Source of the DNA: Anaerorhabdus furcosa
GTDB lineage: Bacteria > Bacillota_I > Bacilli_A > Erysipelotrichales > Erysipelotrichaceae
Length of the DNA stretch: 64,000 bases
Reading direction: 5' to 3'
NCBI RefSeq assembly: GCF_900167375.1
Contig: NZ_FUWY01000003.1
Location: 124,001 to 188,000, forward strand
Shown piece after piece: positions 34,804 to 44,540 of the stretch (within the stretch, counting starts at the first letter, position 1; every line of letters starts with the position of its first letter). The translations under genes were made by a program, and so were the position numbers. Under the pieces are notes generated by a model. The model was not told the origin of the DNA. It did not search any database and was given only the letters and a program-made list of their open reading frames with translations.

Positions 34804-35688
34804 TTATTCGTGTCCTACTACCTTTGCTTCACCAAAGAAGTATCTATTGTCTGAACCAATAACCTTTATATAATCCTTAACAAATTCTTTCATTGCTTTC
34901 TCAGCTGTAATACATAATTCTAAGTAATCAGTTTTTGGATTTTCTTCAACTTTCTTCAGCATTGCTTCTTGAGCTACATTGAAAGCATCGGTACAAACAT
35001 TAATTTTATTGATTCCGCAAGCAACTGCTTTACGAATGTTTTCTTCACCTGAACCTGAACCACCATGCAATACTAGTGGCATATCAAGTGTTTTCTTTAA
35101 TAAAGATAATCTTTCAAAATCTAATGTAGGAACAAATCCTTTTGGATAATTCCCATGAGCTGTTCCTACTGCTACAGCTAGTGCATCGACTCCAGTTTCT
35201 TCTACAAATTTCTTAGCTTGTTGAGGATCTGTATATAAATCACCTTTGTCGTTATCACCATCTGCTGCTTGACCAACATGACCAAGTTCTGCTTCTACAC
35301 ATATATTATGTGGATGAGCTAACTTAACAATTGTTGATGTTCTTTTAACGTTTTCTTCATATGGAAATGAAGAAGCATCAATCATAACACTTGAGAAACC
35401 ATTTTGTATGCAGTCAATAATGAAATCTAAATCTTGACCATGGTCATGATTAAGAGCCACTGGTACTCTTGCTTCTTCAGCAAGTTTTTTAATTAACGGA
35501 ACCATAACATTAGCATGTGCGTGTTTTCTCATTTGTCCCATTCCAATATTTACAATAATTGGTGAACGCATTTCTTCAGCAGCACTAATTACTGCACGAG
35601 CCATTTCCATGTTAATGCTATTTACTGCCATTACAGCATAATTGTTTTTATGAGCATCCTGTAAGATGTCTTTCATTGATACATACAT
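34804..35688 (-). CDS. Class II fructose/tagatose-bisphosphate aldolase family protein
   Basis: A 294-residue zinc aldolase. Metal and catalytic segments are NHDHGQD near residue 82, SVMIDASS near 103, VEAELGHVGQ near 133, GTAHG near 178, LHGGSGS near 209 and NVCTDAF near 228. It splits ketose bisphosphates or ketose monophosphates to DHAP and an aldehyde. It is the last gene of the fructose-type PTS operon, so its substrate is likely the phosphate made by that PTS after one more phosphorylation. It may be GatY/KbaY-like rather than glycolytic Fba. Confidence 0.87.
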   Translation of the reverse strand: MYVSMKDILQDAHKNNYAVMAVNSINMEMARAVISAAEEMRSPIIVNIGMGQMRKHAHANVMVPLIKKLAEEARVPVALNHDHGQDLDFIIDCIQNGFSSVMIDASSFPYEENVKRTSTIVKLAHPHNICVEAELGHVGQAADGDNDKGDLYTDPQQAKKFVEETGVDALAVAVGTAHGNYPKGFVPTLDFERLSLLKKTLDMPLVLHGGSGSGEENIRKAVACGINKINVCTDAFNVAQEAMLKKVEENPKTDYLELCITAEKAMKEFVKDYIKVIGSDNRYFFGEAKVVGHE

Positions 35689-35711
35689 ATTTATTCCTCT
35701 TTCTATAACGA

Positions 35712-36803
35712 TTAGATATTAATATCTAAGTCTACAATTTCTTCTTCGATTTCAGCACCTTCTACAGAAGGTTTTTTAATTAGTGAGTAAACAACTCCTG
35801 TTGCTACTGAACCAACTACTAACGCAACAACTGCCCACATTGGATTAGCCATCATTGGGAATACGAATACACCTCCATGACCTGCCATTGATTCAACACC
35901 CATTGCTACTGCAATACCACCTGCTAAAGCAGAACCAATCATTGATGCTGGAATAAAACGAGCAGGATCTGCTGCAGCGAATGGAAGAACACCTTCAGTA
36001 ATGAAGCATAGTCCCATTGGGAATGCTGTTTTTGCTGTTTCTTTTTCTACATTCGAGAATTTTTTAGGAGTGATTAATGTTGAAATAAATACACCCACTG
36101 GAGGAGTCATCCCACCAATAATCTTCGCTGACATTGGTCCATAGATTCCATCAGCTCCTAAAGCGTTTGCTGCCATTGATGCTGTTTTATTAACTGGACC
36201 ACCCATGTCAAATCCCATACCTGCTCCAATTACTGCACCGATGATGAATTTAGATCCACCATTTAAACTCATTATCCATTGTTGTAATGCTGTCATTGCG
36301 ATTGAGAATGGTGTATTGATTACAACGAAGTAAATAACACCACACACAAGTGTTGCCACTACTGGAATGATCATAACTGGCATTAAGCCTACCATCCACT
36401 TAGGAAGTTTCCAAGTTTTCATCCAATTGATGAAATATCCAATAACAAACGCCATAACAAGTCCACCTAAGAAACCTGCTTTACCTGTGTTTGCTGCATA
36501 TCCAATTATGAATCCTGGAACAATACCTGGACGCTCAGCAATAGAGTATGCAACCCCTGCTGTCATGACTGCAACTGCAAACCCCATTGCTTGTGATGAT
36601 AACCAGTTCACTGCCCAAAAGAAATGATCTGGATTTAATAGATTTAAAGCTGAGAAAATTGTTGCCCCTGCTTCTGGTCCCATATTACCGATATCATAGT
36701 TATACGCTTTAGCGATAGCTCCCAATATTCCCCCAACTACTACCATTGGAATCATATAAGAGATACCAGTCATCATATGTTTTTTAAGATTTAAATTTTT
36801 CAT
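35712..36803 (-). CDS. PTS fructose-family EIIC
   Basis: A 363-residue membrane protein with about nine to ten helices. It opens with the family string LKKHMMTGISYMIPMVVVGG and has GFDMGGPVNKTA and GAAMTPP-like GGMTPPVGVF segments typical of fructose-type IIC. It transports and phosphorylates a sugar together with IIB (36826) and IIA (37256). The three domains are separate here, as in the mannosylglycerate and tagatose-like PTS systems. Substrate is not readable from the sequence. Confidence 0.92.
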   Translation of the reverse strand: MKNLNLKKHMMTGISYMIPMVVVGGILGAIAKAYNYDIGNMGPEAGATIFSALNLLNPDHFFWAVNWLSSQAMGFAVAVMTAGVAYSIAERPGIVPGFIIGYAANTGKAGFLGGLVMAFVIGYFINWMKTWKLPKWMVGLMPVMIIPVVATLVCGVIYFVVINTPFSIAMTALQQWIMSLNGGSKFIIGAVIGAGMGFDMGGPVNKTASMAANALGADGIYGPMSAKIIGGMTPPVGVFISTLITPKKFSNVEKETAKTAFPMGLCFITEGVLPFAAADPARFIPASMIGSALAGGIAVAMGVESMAGHGGVFVFPMMANPMWAVVALVVGSVATGVVYSLIKKPSVEGAEIEEEIVDLDINI

Positions 36804-36825
36804 AATAACTTACCCCTTTTCTTTT

Positions 36826-37140
36826 TTATTTGTTCTCTAATTTTTTTTCAATTGTTGCGATTAAGCTTTTTGGATTTTTCATAGCAACATGAATAGGAAT
36901 ATCCACAACTGGTTTTCCTTCAAAACGTTCCATGCCTCCAACAGCGATATCATGTGCAACGATAACAACATCCGCTTGACTAATTTCTTCTGGTGTTAAT
37001 TTGTTTTGTGCACCGATTGTTCCTTGTGTTTCAATTTTGCATTGGTGTCCCGCTTCAACCGCTGCATTTTGAATTTTTTCAGCAACAATATATGTATGTG
37101 CAATCCCCGCTGTACATGCTGTAATACCTACTATTTTCAT
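36826..37140 (-). CDS. PTS fructose-family EIIB
   Basis: A 104-residue IIB protein with the phosphorylated cysteine C9 in VGITACTAGIAHTYIVAEK, and the ETQGTIGAQNKLT segment typical of the family. It hands phosphate from IIA to the sugar at IIC. A promoter-like box (37232-37249) lies between this gene and IIA, so IIB, IIC and the aldolase may be made apart from IIA. Confidence 0.94.
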   Translation of the reverse strand: MKIVGITACTAGIAHTYIVAEKIQNAAVEAGHQCKIETQGTIGAQNKLTPEEISQADVVIVAHDIAVGGMERFEGKPVVDIPIHVAMKNPKSLIATIEKKLENK

Positions 37141-37231
37141 TCTCTCACCTCAACTTTCTTTTGTTTTTGTTAGCTAAGCTTGATAATAAATTATCATGGT
37201 TCCCTTGATTGACTCTAATAACTTAGGGAAT

Positions 37232-37249
37232 TATAAACCGGTAATTTTT
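37232..37249 (-). promoter_or_regulatory. TTACCGGT-type box with a -10-like end, before PTS IIB
   Basis: On the minus strand AAAAATTACCGGTTTATA runs into TATAAT (37235-37230). It lies in the 115-base gap between the IIA stop and the IIB start. No good -35 box precedes it. One of five related sites. Confidence 0.55.
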
Positions 37250-37255
37250 CATTAA

Positions 37256-37708
37256 TCACTGACAAAGTAGATTAATTAATTCCTCTTTCGATGAAACTGA
37301 TTGTAGTTTTTCTACGCGAGCATCATTTCCTAATTTTCCAGCTAATTCAGCTAAGAGCATCATATGGTTCTTTGCAAAATCATGATCGTTACTTACACAA
37401 AACAAGAAGAAAAGATTCACAGGTTCTTCATCATAACTTTCCCATTCTACATCATGATTTGTTCTTCCAATCGCAATACCAATTTTATTGACTGCATCAC
37501 TTTTTCCATGAGGTATAGCAATATGGTTTCCCATTCCTGTTACCCCTTCTGCTTCACGTACATAGATATCCTTAATAAATTGATTCATATCAGAAATATA
37601 TTTTTCTGCAAATAATTTTTCACTCAACTCTTTAAGAATTTCATCTTTTGTTGTTCCTTTTAAATCCAAATCAATGATGTTTTCATTTAGTATTTCTTTT
37701 AGTGCCAT
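37256..37708 (-). CDS. PTS fructose/mannitol-type EIIA
   Basis: A 150-residue IIA protein with the phosphorylated His in GMGNHIAIPHGKSDAV near residue 67. It takes phosphate from HPr. It directly follows the BglG-type regulator gene with a 16-base gap, so regulator and IIA are probably co-transcribed, while IIB-IIC-aldolase have their own promoter-like box. Confidence 0.93.
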   Translation of the reverse strand: MALKEILNENIIDLDLKGTTKDEILKELSEKLFAEKYISDMNQFIKDIYVREAEGVTGMGNHIAIPHGKSDAVNKIGIAIGRTNHDVEWESYDEEPVNLFFLFCVSNDHDFAKNHMMLLAELAGKLGNDARVEKLQSVSSKEELINLLCQ

Positions 37709-37724
37709 ATTTTTTCTCCTCTAT

Positions 37725-39698
37725 TTATTTAACTAAAAATTTATAAAATTCTAATGGTGAATCAAAACTTCTTAAGATATTTACTTCTTTGTCTGTATTC
37801 ACCAAATTTATGTATTGCTTATAGAACAATTGAGTTCTCTTTATTTCAAACTCATTCGTCATTTTTACTACAAGTAAGAAGATGACATCAACTTGTTCTG
37901 TATCCCATACAATCGGTTCTTTTAATGTTGCGATTACAATCTTCGCTTCATTAATTTCGTTTTGATCTCCATGTGGTATCGCAACCATGTTCCCGATAGA
38001 AGTCGGCGTTGCATACTCACGCTCCATAACTGTTTGATAGTATTTCTTTGTTACAAATCCTTTTTTTACCAAGTTATCACACAAGAATTTTAATAATTTT
38101 GTTTTATCACTTATATCTAAATGTGTGTAAATTAGTTCTGGATCAAACAACGAATGACATACTAAATCAAATTTACCTACAATTTGATTTTGATCTCTTT
38201 TTAGATTGTCAATTGCATACCTAATTTTCTTAATTGAATTATCAGATAATAACTCATCAATCTCTACCACACGATTATCTTTGTTTAATATAAATTGTGT
38301 AGTAATAATTAAATCTGTATTCCAATAATTTTCTATTTTAAAATCATGGACACTTACAACTTTTATTGTTGCGATTTGAACAAATGCTCTTTTTATTTTG
38401 TCACATAACATTTGATTAACACCCATTGATGTTCGTGTTACTAATACGATTTCTACTGGCTTTTCATTTCGTTCCAATGCAGATTGGATATACAAGGTAA
38501 TGTAACTTAACTCATCTTCTGTTACTCTTAAATCAAAATGTTCTTCAAATAAAACGGAAATCAACCAAGAAACTCTAAATGCATGTTTGAATTCATTTTT
38601 GATATAACCTTTCAAGGTATTCGATTGACTTCTTTCATATCGTAATCGAAAGATTGCTGGTTTAATATGCATGAGTAATCCGTGAAATAAAACATCATCA
38701 TGGGTTAAATCACGATTCAATACTTCCGATACAACTTTAATAATTTTCTTTACAAAATCTTGTAGAGTTTGATCATATCTTCGTATGATGTCTTCAGCTG
38801 CAACATTATATCCAGGATCAATCATTTTTGAACATAGTATCGGAATTGAAAGAAAACCAATTTCATATGCATTTATTTTTGAATTGAATTCTATTTCAGC
38901 TTTTTTTAGTATCGCCTCAGCAAAACTATACTCGTTATACGCTTGTAGCATCCGTAACTCATTGACTGGTATTTCAACATGGAATTTTTCATTCACACTT
39001 GGTCTAACAATGCTCATACACAAGAACGCATAGATTTCATTGAAAGATTCCTCAGCAAATTCAATGCCCCATTCTTTTTCTGTAACAAGAATGCATTTTT
39101 TTACTTTTTCTAAATCAAGTCCTGGCATGAAATATTTAAGGCGACTATCAATTGATTCATCCGATACTAATTTCAGTACAAAATGTTTTAATGCAATACG
39201 GTATTGTGACTCATTGCATTTAAGTTCAAACCCTTTGTTTCGAATAATTTTCAGTTGAATGTCAAATAGGTTTAACCAGTCTTTGCAATCATTAATAATT
39301 TTCAAAGTTGTTGGTATACTTAAAAACATTTCTTCTGACAGTTTGTTTGTTGTGAGTCGATTATTTTTTGAGAATGAAAGTATGTATTTCAATGCTGTGA
39401 ACATTCTGGATTGATCACTGTGTAAATGCTCAAATGAATTTTGGTTTATGAGCAATCGTTGAATTTGAAGTTTTTGTTCTTCGGTCGCTTCTAGCCAAAT
39501 TCCAATTCGCCTTTTTTTACAAATAATACCTAGATTATTTTCAATCAGTATATTATTTATACTTTCCACCTTTGTACGAATTGTTTTTTCAGATAAGCCC
39601 ACCTCTTCCGCTAGTTGCTCGGTTGTTACCATATCTGATGATTCAATCAAGCTTTTCAAAATCACTTGAGTATAATACATTGATTTCTTATCATTCAT
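37725..39698 (-). CDS. PRD-containing BglG/MtlR-type transcription regulator
   Basis: A 657-residue regulator. An N-terminal HTH (TEQLAEEVGLSEKTIRTKVES near residue 27) and a second HTH are followed by two PTS regulation domains (about 180-400, with His in VLFHGLLMHIKPAIFRLRY), a IIB-like part (VLVTRTSMGVNQMLCDKI) and a C-terminal IIA-like domain (TSIGNMVAIPHGDQ). It would switch on the fructose-type PTS operon downstream according to phosphate flow. The ATG at 39698 with AAGGA upstream is preferred to the one at 39740. Confidence 0.87.
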   Translation of the reverse strand: MNDKKSMYYTQVILKSLIESSDMVTTEQLAEEVGLSEKTIRTKVESINNILIENNLGIICKKRRIGIWLEATEEQKLQIQRLLINQNSFEHLHSDQSRMFTALKYILSFSKNNRLTTNKLSEEMFLSIPTTLKIINDCKDWLNLFDIQLKIIRNKGFELKCNESQYRIALKHFVLKLVSDESIDSRLKYFMPGLDLEKVKKCILVTEKEWGIEFAEESFNEIYAFLCMSIVRPSVNEKFHVEIPVNELRMLQAYNEYSFAEAILKKAEIEFNSKINAYEIGFLSIPILCSKMIDPGYNVAAEDIIRRYDQTLQDFVKKIIKVVSEVLNRDLTHDDVLFHGLLMHIKPAIFRLRYERSQSNTLKGYIKNEFKHAFRVSWLISVLFEEHFDLRVTEDELSYITLYIQSALERNEKPVEIVLVTRTSMGVNQMLCDKIKRAFVQIATIKVVSVHDFKIENYWNTDLIITTQFILNKDNRVVEIDELLSDNSIKKIRYAIDNLKRDQNQIVGKFDLVCHSLFDPELIYTHLDISDKTKLLKFLCDNLVKKGFVTKKYYQTVMEREYATPTSIGNMVAIPHGDQNEINEAKIVIATLKEPIVWDTEQVDVIFLLVVKMTNEFEIKRTQLFYKQYINLVNTDKEVNILRSFDSPLEFYKFLVK

Positions 39699-39767
39699 AG
39701 GTTTCTTCTTCCTTTCAAGTGTAGAATACCATTCTATCAAGTTGAGTATCGCAAATTAATTGTAAAT

Positions 39768-39784
39768 TATAAACGGTAAATATT
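39768..39784 (-). promoter_or_regulatory. TTACCG-type box with TATAAT, before the BglG-type regulator
   Basis: On the minus strand AATATTTACCGTTTATA continues into TATAAT, 70 bases before the regulator ATG. One of five related sites; single C-C-G core. Confidence 0.5.
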
Positions 39785-39912
39785 TATTTATTCAGAAATA
39801 AGTAAAAAATAATAGTTCAAAATATTATCAACATACTCAAAACATTATCATTTTTGTGTTGACAAAAGATCTTTTTATAGTAGATTAAAATTAAGTAATA
39901 AAAAAGCGTCCC

Positions 39913-40665
39913 TTACTCATAGTAAAGATGAACGCCTAATTTATTACATTGGTTTATGAATTTATCATTCGGTCTTTGATCTAAAACTATTCCCGATATG
40001 TTTTCTAGATCTGCAAAATGATAAAATCCTTTATTCATTAATTTTGAATGATCCGCTAGTACAATTACTTTTTCAGAAAGCTGAATCATGTGCTCCTTGA
40101 TTTTTCCTTCTTCGATATCTGTATTGGTTAGCCCTTCATTTGATAAGCCTACAGTTGCGATGAATGCAAGATTACAATGATAACTATTGTCTGTTATATC
40201 GATACCAAAGCTAAGCGTATCTGCCTTCAACAACCCGCCCAGACATATACATTTCAAATTCGGTAATTTTGCAACCATATTCACAACTAACAAGCTATGT
40301 GTTATCACTGTAACATTTTTATGATGTGCAAGATATGGAATAATTTGACATGCAGTTGTTCCTGAATCAACGAAGATAACTGAGTTATTTTCAATTAATC
40401 TAGTCGCAATCTGTGCAATATATTTTTTTTCTTTTAAATTTGATTGTTCTCGACTTTCAATAGCTTGGACGCTATTTAACAAAGAACGATCTTTATAAAT
40501 TACACCTCCATAGACTTTATCAATCTTGTCATTATCTTCAAGTATTTTTAAGTCTCTTCTTAAAGTTTGCAAAGAGATATTAAACTTAGCACACAATTCT
40601 TCATTACTAACTGTGCCAATAAGTTTAATGTAGTCTTCTAACTTTTTTAAACGATTAATTTTCAT
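39913..40665 (-). CDS. DeoR-family transcription regulator
   Basis: A 250-residue regulator with an N-terminal DeoR helix-turn-helix (VSNEELCAKFNISLQTLRRDLKIL near residue 20) and a DeoRC sugar-phosphate sensor (about 70-235) showing IFVDSGTTACQIIPYL and the KVIVLADHSKLMNKGF end. Such proteins repress sugar operons until a sugar phosphate binds. The ATG at 40665 has a GAGGTGA site; upstream ATGs do not. It is divergent from the transaldolase gene. It is a candidate binder of the repeated TTACCGGT-type boxes. Confidence 0.9.
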   Translation of the reverse strand: MKINRLKKLEDYIKLIGTVSNEELCAKFNISLQTLRRDLKILEDNDKIDKVYGGVIYKDRSLLNSVQAIESREQSNLKEKKYIAQIATRLIENNSVIFVDSGTTACQIIPYLAHHKNVTVITHSLLVVNMVAKLPNLKCICLGGLLKADTLSFGIDITDNSYHCNLAFIATVGLSNEGLTNTDIEEGKIKEHMIQLSEKVIVLADHSKLMNKGFYHFADLENISGIVLDQRPNDKFINQCNKLGVHLYYE

Positions 40666-40732
40666 AAGTATCACCTCTACCATTATAACAACTTTACACA
40701 TAAATATTTAATTATTTTAGAAAAGAGAGAAT

Positions 40733-41788
40733 ATGAATAAATTATTAGAAACAACAAAAAATTATCCAATGACTGAAATATGGAATGATTCCTGTTCAGT
40801 TCAAGAGTTAAAATACTGTATCGAAAATGGTGGTGTTGGAGCTACCACAAATCCTGTTATTGTTTTAAATGTATTAAAAAAAGAATTGCCCCTATGGGAA
40901 GAGCAATTAAAAGGCATAATTAAAGATAAACCTCATGCTACTGAAGATGAGATTGCTTGGGATATGATTAAGTTATTAGGAAAAACTGCGAGTAAAGAAT
41001 TATTACCTATCTTTAATCAAACAAACGGAAAACAAGGGCGTATTTCATTTCAAACAAATGCAAAATTCTATAGAAATAAAGATTTATTATTAAGCCATGC
41101 CATTGAACTTGCAAGTACTGTCGAGAATAGTCAAATTAAAGCTCCCACATCAAAAGCTGGTGTTGAAGCTTTTGAAGAGATGACTTATCAAGGTATTAGC
41201 ATCAATGCAACCGTTTCTTTTACTGTAGCACAAGCGATCGCAGTTGCCGAAGCAGTTGAACGCGGTTTAGCTCGACGTATTAAAGAAGGATTATCAATTG
41301 ATACAATGAATCCAGTTTGTACAATTATGGCTGGACGAGTTGATGATTATTTAAAGAAAGATTGCAAAGAAAAAGGAATTTTAATAGAACCCGAAATTCT
41401 TGAATGGGCTGGAGTTGCAGTTGTTAAAAATGCATATCGAATCTATCAAGAAAAGGGATATCGCACAACATTGCTTGTTGCAGCTTATCGTAATCCATAT
41501 CATTGGAATCAATTTATTGGTGGTAAAATCGTCTTAACAATCCCTTATGATTGGCAACTTAAATACAATTCTTCATGTTATGAAATAACTTCAACAATTG
41601 ATAGCCCCATTAACGCGGTCTATTTACAACAACTTAAACAACTCGAAGAATTTAATAGAGCTTACTTACCTAATGGTTTAACATTGGATGAATTTGAACA
41701 TTATGGCGCATTTTTAGATACGATGAATCAATTTTTAAACGGGTATGACGAATTGTGTAAATTGATTCGTAAGTATATGGTGATCTAG
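40733..41788 (+). CDS. Transaldolase-family protein
   Basis: A 351-residue class I aldolase of the transaldolase family. Catalytic Lys is K136 in NSQIKAPTSKAG; an Asp-containing N-terminal strand (EIWNDSCSVQELKY) and the ATTNPVIVLNVL motif match. At this length and with the SINATVSFTVAQAIAVAEA region it resembles the long transaldolase subgroup, whose members act in pentose phosphate recycling or in sugar-specific pathways. It is the first gene of a plus-strand pair with an alcohol dehydrogenase (0-base gap). Confidence 0.85.
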   Translation: MNKLLETTKNYPMTEIWNDSCSVQELKYCIENGGVGATTNPVIVLNVLKKELPLWEEQLKGIIKDKPHATEDEIAWDMIKLLGKTASKELLPIFNQTNGKQGRISFQTNAKFYRNKDLLLSHAIELASTVENSQIKAPTSKAGVEAFEEMTYQGISINATVSFTVAQAIAVAEAVERGLARRIKEGLSIDTMNPVCTIMAGRVDDYLKKDCKEKGILIEPEILEWAGVAVVKNAYRIYQEKGYRTTLLVAAYRNPYHWNQFIGGKIVLTIPYDWQLKYNSSCYEITSTIDSPINAVYLQQLKQLEEFNRAYLPNGLTLDEFEHYGAFLDTMNQFLNGYDELCKLIRKYMVI

Positions 41789-42940
41789 ATGAGCAATCAA
41801 TTCTTAATGCCATCAAAAGTATATGTAGGCATAAATGCTTTGGAAGATTGTTTCAATTCTATTCAATTTCCTGGTACTAATGCCCTGATTGTTACGGATG
41901 AATCCATGGTAAAACTGGGTTACATCAATACACTAACAACACTTCTAAAAAATAAAAATATAGCTTTCTTTATTTTTGACAAAGTGAATTTTGAACCAAC
42001 TGATACTTGTATCAATGAAGGAGTTATAACATATAAATCGAATGCTTGTGATTTCATAATTGCAATAGGTGGAGGATCCCCAATTGACGCAATGAAAGCT
42101 ATCGCAATGTCCGTTTCTAGTAATAGACCTTTATCCGATTATACAAGTCATGTTTTTGATCAAGCTAGACCTTTCATGATTGTTATACCCACTACTGCAG
42201 GTACTGGTTCAGAAACAACTCAATTCACTATTATTACCGATACATCACAAGATATAAAAATGTTATTGAAGGGTCCAAAATTATTACCTGATATCTCTAT
42301 TATCGATCCGTCATTCACATTATCTACTCCTAGCAAAGTAACAGCTTCAACAGGCATAGATGCTCTATGTCATGCAATTGAAGCCTATACATCAAAGAAG
42401 GCACAACCCTTATCATCTCTATATGCCTTGGATGCAATAAAGAAAATTTTCATTAACTTACCTTTATGCTTTAATGATCCAACGAATATTGACGCTAGAG
42501 AACAAATGTCTCTTGCTGCATTTGAAGCAGGATGCTCATTCAATAACGCTTCTGTAACATTGATTCATGGTATGTCTAGACCTATAGGCGCTAATTTTCA
42601 TATTCCTCACGGATTAAGTAATGCAGTTTTAATGTATGCATGCCTTGATTTTGTAAAAACAGATGCACAAGAAAAATTTGCGACTATCGCACGGGAAATC
42701 AAATGTACTTCTTCTAGTGACAATAAGGAAGCTTGTAGCGATTTCTTCTTAGCCTTAGATAATCTACTTAAAACACTTTGTATTCCAGCACTAAATGAAA
42801 TTATCGATGATAAACCTAATTTCAATTCTCTAATCGATAAAATGGCTAAAGATGCTTACGATAGTGGAAGTCCTGCGAATTCACTTCGCAAGATTACAGT
42901 TGAAGATATCAAATCAATTTATACACAATTAATCAACTAG
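41789..42940 (+). CDS. Iron-containing alcohol dehydrogenase
   Basis: A 383-residue family III dehydrogenase. The NAD-binding GGGSPIDAMKA motif lies near residue 92, TTAGTGSETT near 135, and the metal ligands in DALCHAIEAYTS, HGMSRPIGANFHIPHG near residues 190-270. It reduces small aldehydes such as lactaldehyde or 3-hydroxypropanal, or oxidises diols. Starting one base after the transaldolase stop, it may reduce the aldehyde that the transaldolase or aldolase releases. Confidence 0.92.
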   Translation: MSNQFLMPSKVYVGINALEDCFNSIQFPGTNALIVTDESMVKLGYINTLTTLLKNKNIAFFIFDKVNFEPTDTCINEGVITYKSNACDFIIAIGGGSPIDAMKAIAMSVSSNRPLSDYTSHVFDQARPFMIVIPTTAGTGSETTQFTIITDTSQDIKMLLKGPKLLPDISIIDPSFTLSTPSKVTASTGIDALCHAIEAYTSKKAQPLSSLYALDAIKKIFINLPLCFNDPTNIDAREQMSLAAFEAGCSFNNASVTLIHGMSRPIGANFHIPHGLSNAVLMYACLDFVKTDAQEKFATIAREIKCTSSSDNKEACSDFFLALDNLLKTLCIPALNEIIDDKPNFNSLIDKMAKDAYDSGSPANSLRKITVEDIKSIYTQLIN

Positions 42941-42959
42941 CTCTGTTTGAAACAGAGCT
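42939..42959 (+). terminator. Intrinsic terminator of the transaldolase/dehydrogenase operon
   Basis: A 9-bp stem (AGCTCTGTT with AACAGAGCT, 3-nt loop) that overlaps the stop codon and is followed by TTTTAT. Confidence 0.85.
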
Positions 42960-42970
42960 TTTATAATCTA

Positions 42971-42987
42971 ATAATTACCGTTTTAAT
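42971..42987 (+). promoter_or_regulatory. TTACCG-type box before the NERD/AKR/AEC gene group
   Basis: ATAATTACCGTTTTAAT on the plus strand, 62 bases before the next start. It is followed directly by TTGACA (42988-42993), which may be the -35 box of this transcript. One of five related sites. Confidence 0.5.
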
Positions 42988-43048
42988 TTGACATCATTAT
43001 ATCAACCCATTGTTCTATCTCTTATATACTATAGTCGAGGTGAAACTA

Positions 43049-43660
43049 ATGGATTGGATGCTCTTTACTGGATTTTGCGTTGTTCTATTTTCAATATTTC
43101 TTTATAAATCAATCGCTGTATATAAGATTTATAACAATACTTTTTACGAAGATCTTTATTCTAACTTTGTAGAATTCTATATTAAATTTAAATATAAAAA
43201 AAATCTAAGTCAAAGTTCTTGGATAAAGCAAGAAATAGGAACACACCGAATTTTATTCAATAGTTATTTAAATGAAGATAAAAAAATACAATACCAATTT
43301 GTTACTATATTTAGTAAATATGGCATTCATATTTTTAATATTAACAACATTCATGGTGCTGTCAGTGGTTTATCTTCCGATGCTTATTGGAAAAATGATA
43401 AATCAACCACATCTACACGTTTTCTAAATCCAACAAAAGCATGTGAATCACATAAGAAATACATTCACGATCTAACAAAAAGTAGTACACCTATAAGCAT
43501 CACTATTCTTTTTTCAAATGATACAGACATTAGTAAGATTAAAAGTAGTTACACGACCAATGTATTCAAAAATTTTATTGATTGTATAAAAAATGATACT
43601 GCATCTATTCCTGAAGAAACAATTATTTTAGAATTCAATAAATGTATAGGGAGAAAATAA
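43049..43660 (+). CDS. Membrane-anchored protein with a NERD-like domain
   Basis: A 203-residue protein with one N-terminal membrane helix (about 3-22, MLFTGFCVVLFSIFLYKSIA). The following part shows SWIKQEIGTHRILFN and GIHIFNINNIHGAVSGLSSD near residue 108, then a Trp, which resembles the NERD (nuclease-related) fold, where the region reads ..gi.vIE.KN..G.i.g...d..W. Several usual acidic catalytic residues are replaced (IFNINN), so it may be inactive as a nuclease. The ATG at 43049 has a GAGGTGA site. It precedes the aldo/keto reductase by one base. Function unknown. Confidence 0.6.
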   Translation: MDWMLFTGFCVVLFSIFLYKSIAVYKIYNNTFYEDLYSNFVEFYIKFKYKKNLSQSSWIKQEIGTHRILFNSYLNEDKKIQYQFVTIFSKYGIHIFNINNIHGAVSGLSSDAYWKNDKSTTSTRFLNPTKACESHKKYIHDLTKSSTPISITILFSNDTDISKIKSSYTTNVFKNFIDCIKNDTASIPEETIILEFNKCIGRK

Positions 43661-43661
43661 A

Positions 43662-44540
43662 ATGAAAACATTTAAGCTCTACAACGAAGTAGAAATTCCA
43701 TGCATTGGTTATGGTACATATCGAACTCCTAATAATGAAGAAGGTTACCTGACGATTCAAGAAGCAATACGTGCTGGTTATCGCCATATTGATACTGCAC
43801 AAGGTTATAACAATGAAGATTTAATTGGACGAGCTATAAAAGAGAGTGGGATACCCCGTTCAGATTTTTTTATTACTACAAAAATTGCGAATGTAAATCA
43901 AGGTTACCAATCTACTCTAGATTCTTTTGAAGAATCCTTAAAAAAACTTGGTTCAAATTATTTTGATCTTTTATTAATTCACTGGCCAATCCCTGTAGGG
44001 CATGATCACGACTGGAAAGAATTAAATATTCAAACATGGAAGGCAATGGAATGGCTATATAAAGAAAAGAAAGTACGTGCTATCGGTGTTAGCAACTTCT
44101 TAATTCATCATCTCGATAATCTATTAGAGAATATCAAAATTATCCCAATGGTTAATCAATTAGAATTTCATATGAAATATCAGCAACGTGATATTGTAGC
44201 CTATTGCAAAACAAAGAACATACTTGTTGAAAGTTGGGGCCCATTAATGAGAGGTGCTTCTAATGGCAATCAAATTCTTGAGGCTATCGCTAGAAATCAT
44301 AATAAAGATGTTGGTCAAATTTCGATTCAATATTGTTTGCAAAAAAATATATTACCCCTTCCCAAGACGAGTAATACATCACGTATGAAAACGAATCAAG
44401 AAGTATTTGACTTCACCCTAACTGATGGAGAAATAGCTCTTATGGATTCTTGCAATACATCCAATTGCTATGTGTTCCATCCAGATAGAAATCACGAGTG
44501 GCAAGAAACCATCAACAAAATGAATGAGGTGAGCAAATGA
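43662..44540 (+). CDS. Aldo/keto reductase
   Basis: A 292-residue NAD(P)H-dependent (beta/alpha)8 barrel. The catalytic tetrad is visible: Asp in HIDTAQGYNNE (D near 45, Tyr near 50), Lys in FITTKIAN near 75, and His in LLLIHWPIP near 108. The end has the cofactor-binding LPKTSNTSRMKTN. It reduces aldehydes or keto sugars to alcohols. It overlaps the next small gene by four bases (ATGA), so the group is one operon. Confidence 0.93.
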   Translation: MKTFKLYNEVEIPCIGYGTYRTPNNEEGYLTIQEAIRAGYRHIDTAQGYNNEDLIGRAIKESGIPRSDFFITTKIANVNQGYQSTLDSFEESLKKLGSNYFDLLLIHWPIPVGHDHDWKELNIQTWKAMEWLYKEKKVRAIGVSNFLIHHLDNLLENIKIIPMVNQLEFHMKYQQRDIVAYCKTKNILVESWGPLMRGASNGNQILEAIARNHNKDVGQISIQYCLQKNILPLPKTSNTSRMKTNQEVFDFTLTDGEIALMDSCNTSNCYVFHPDRNHEWQETINKMNEVSK

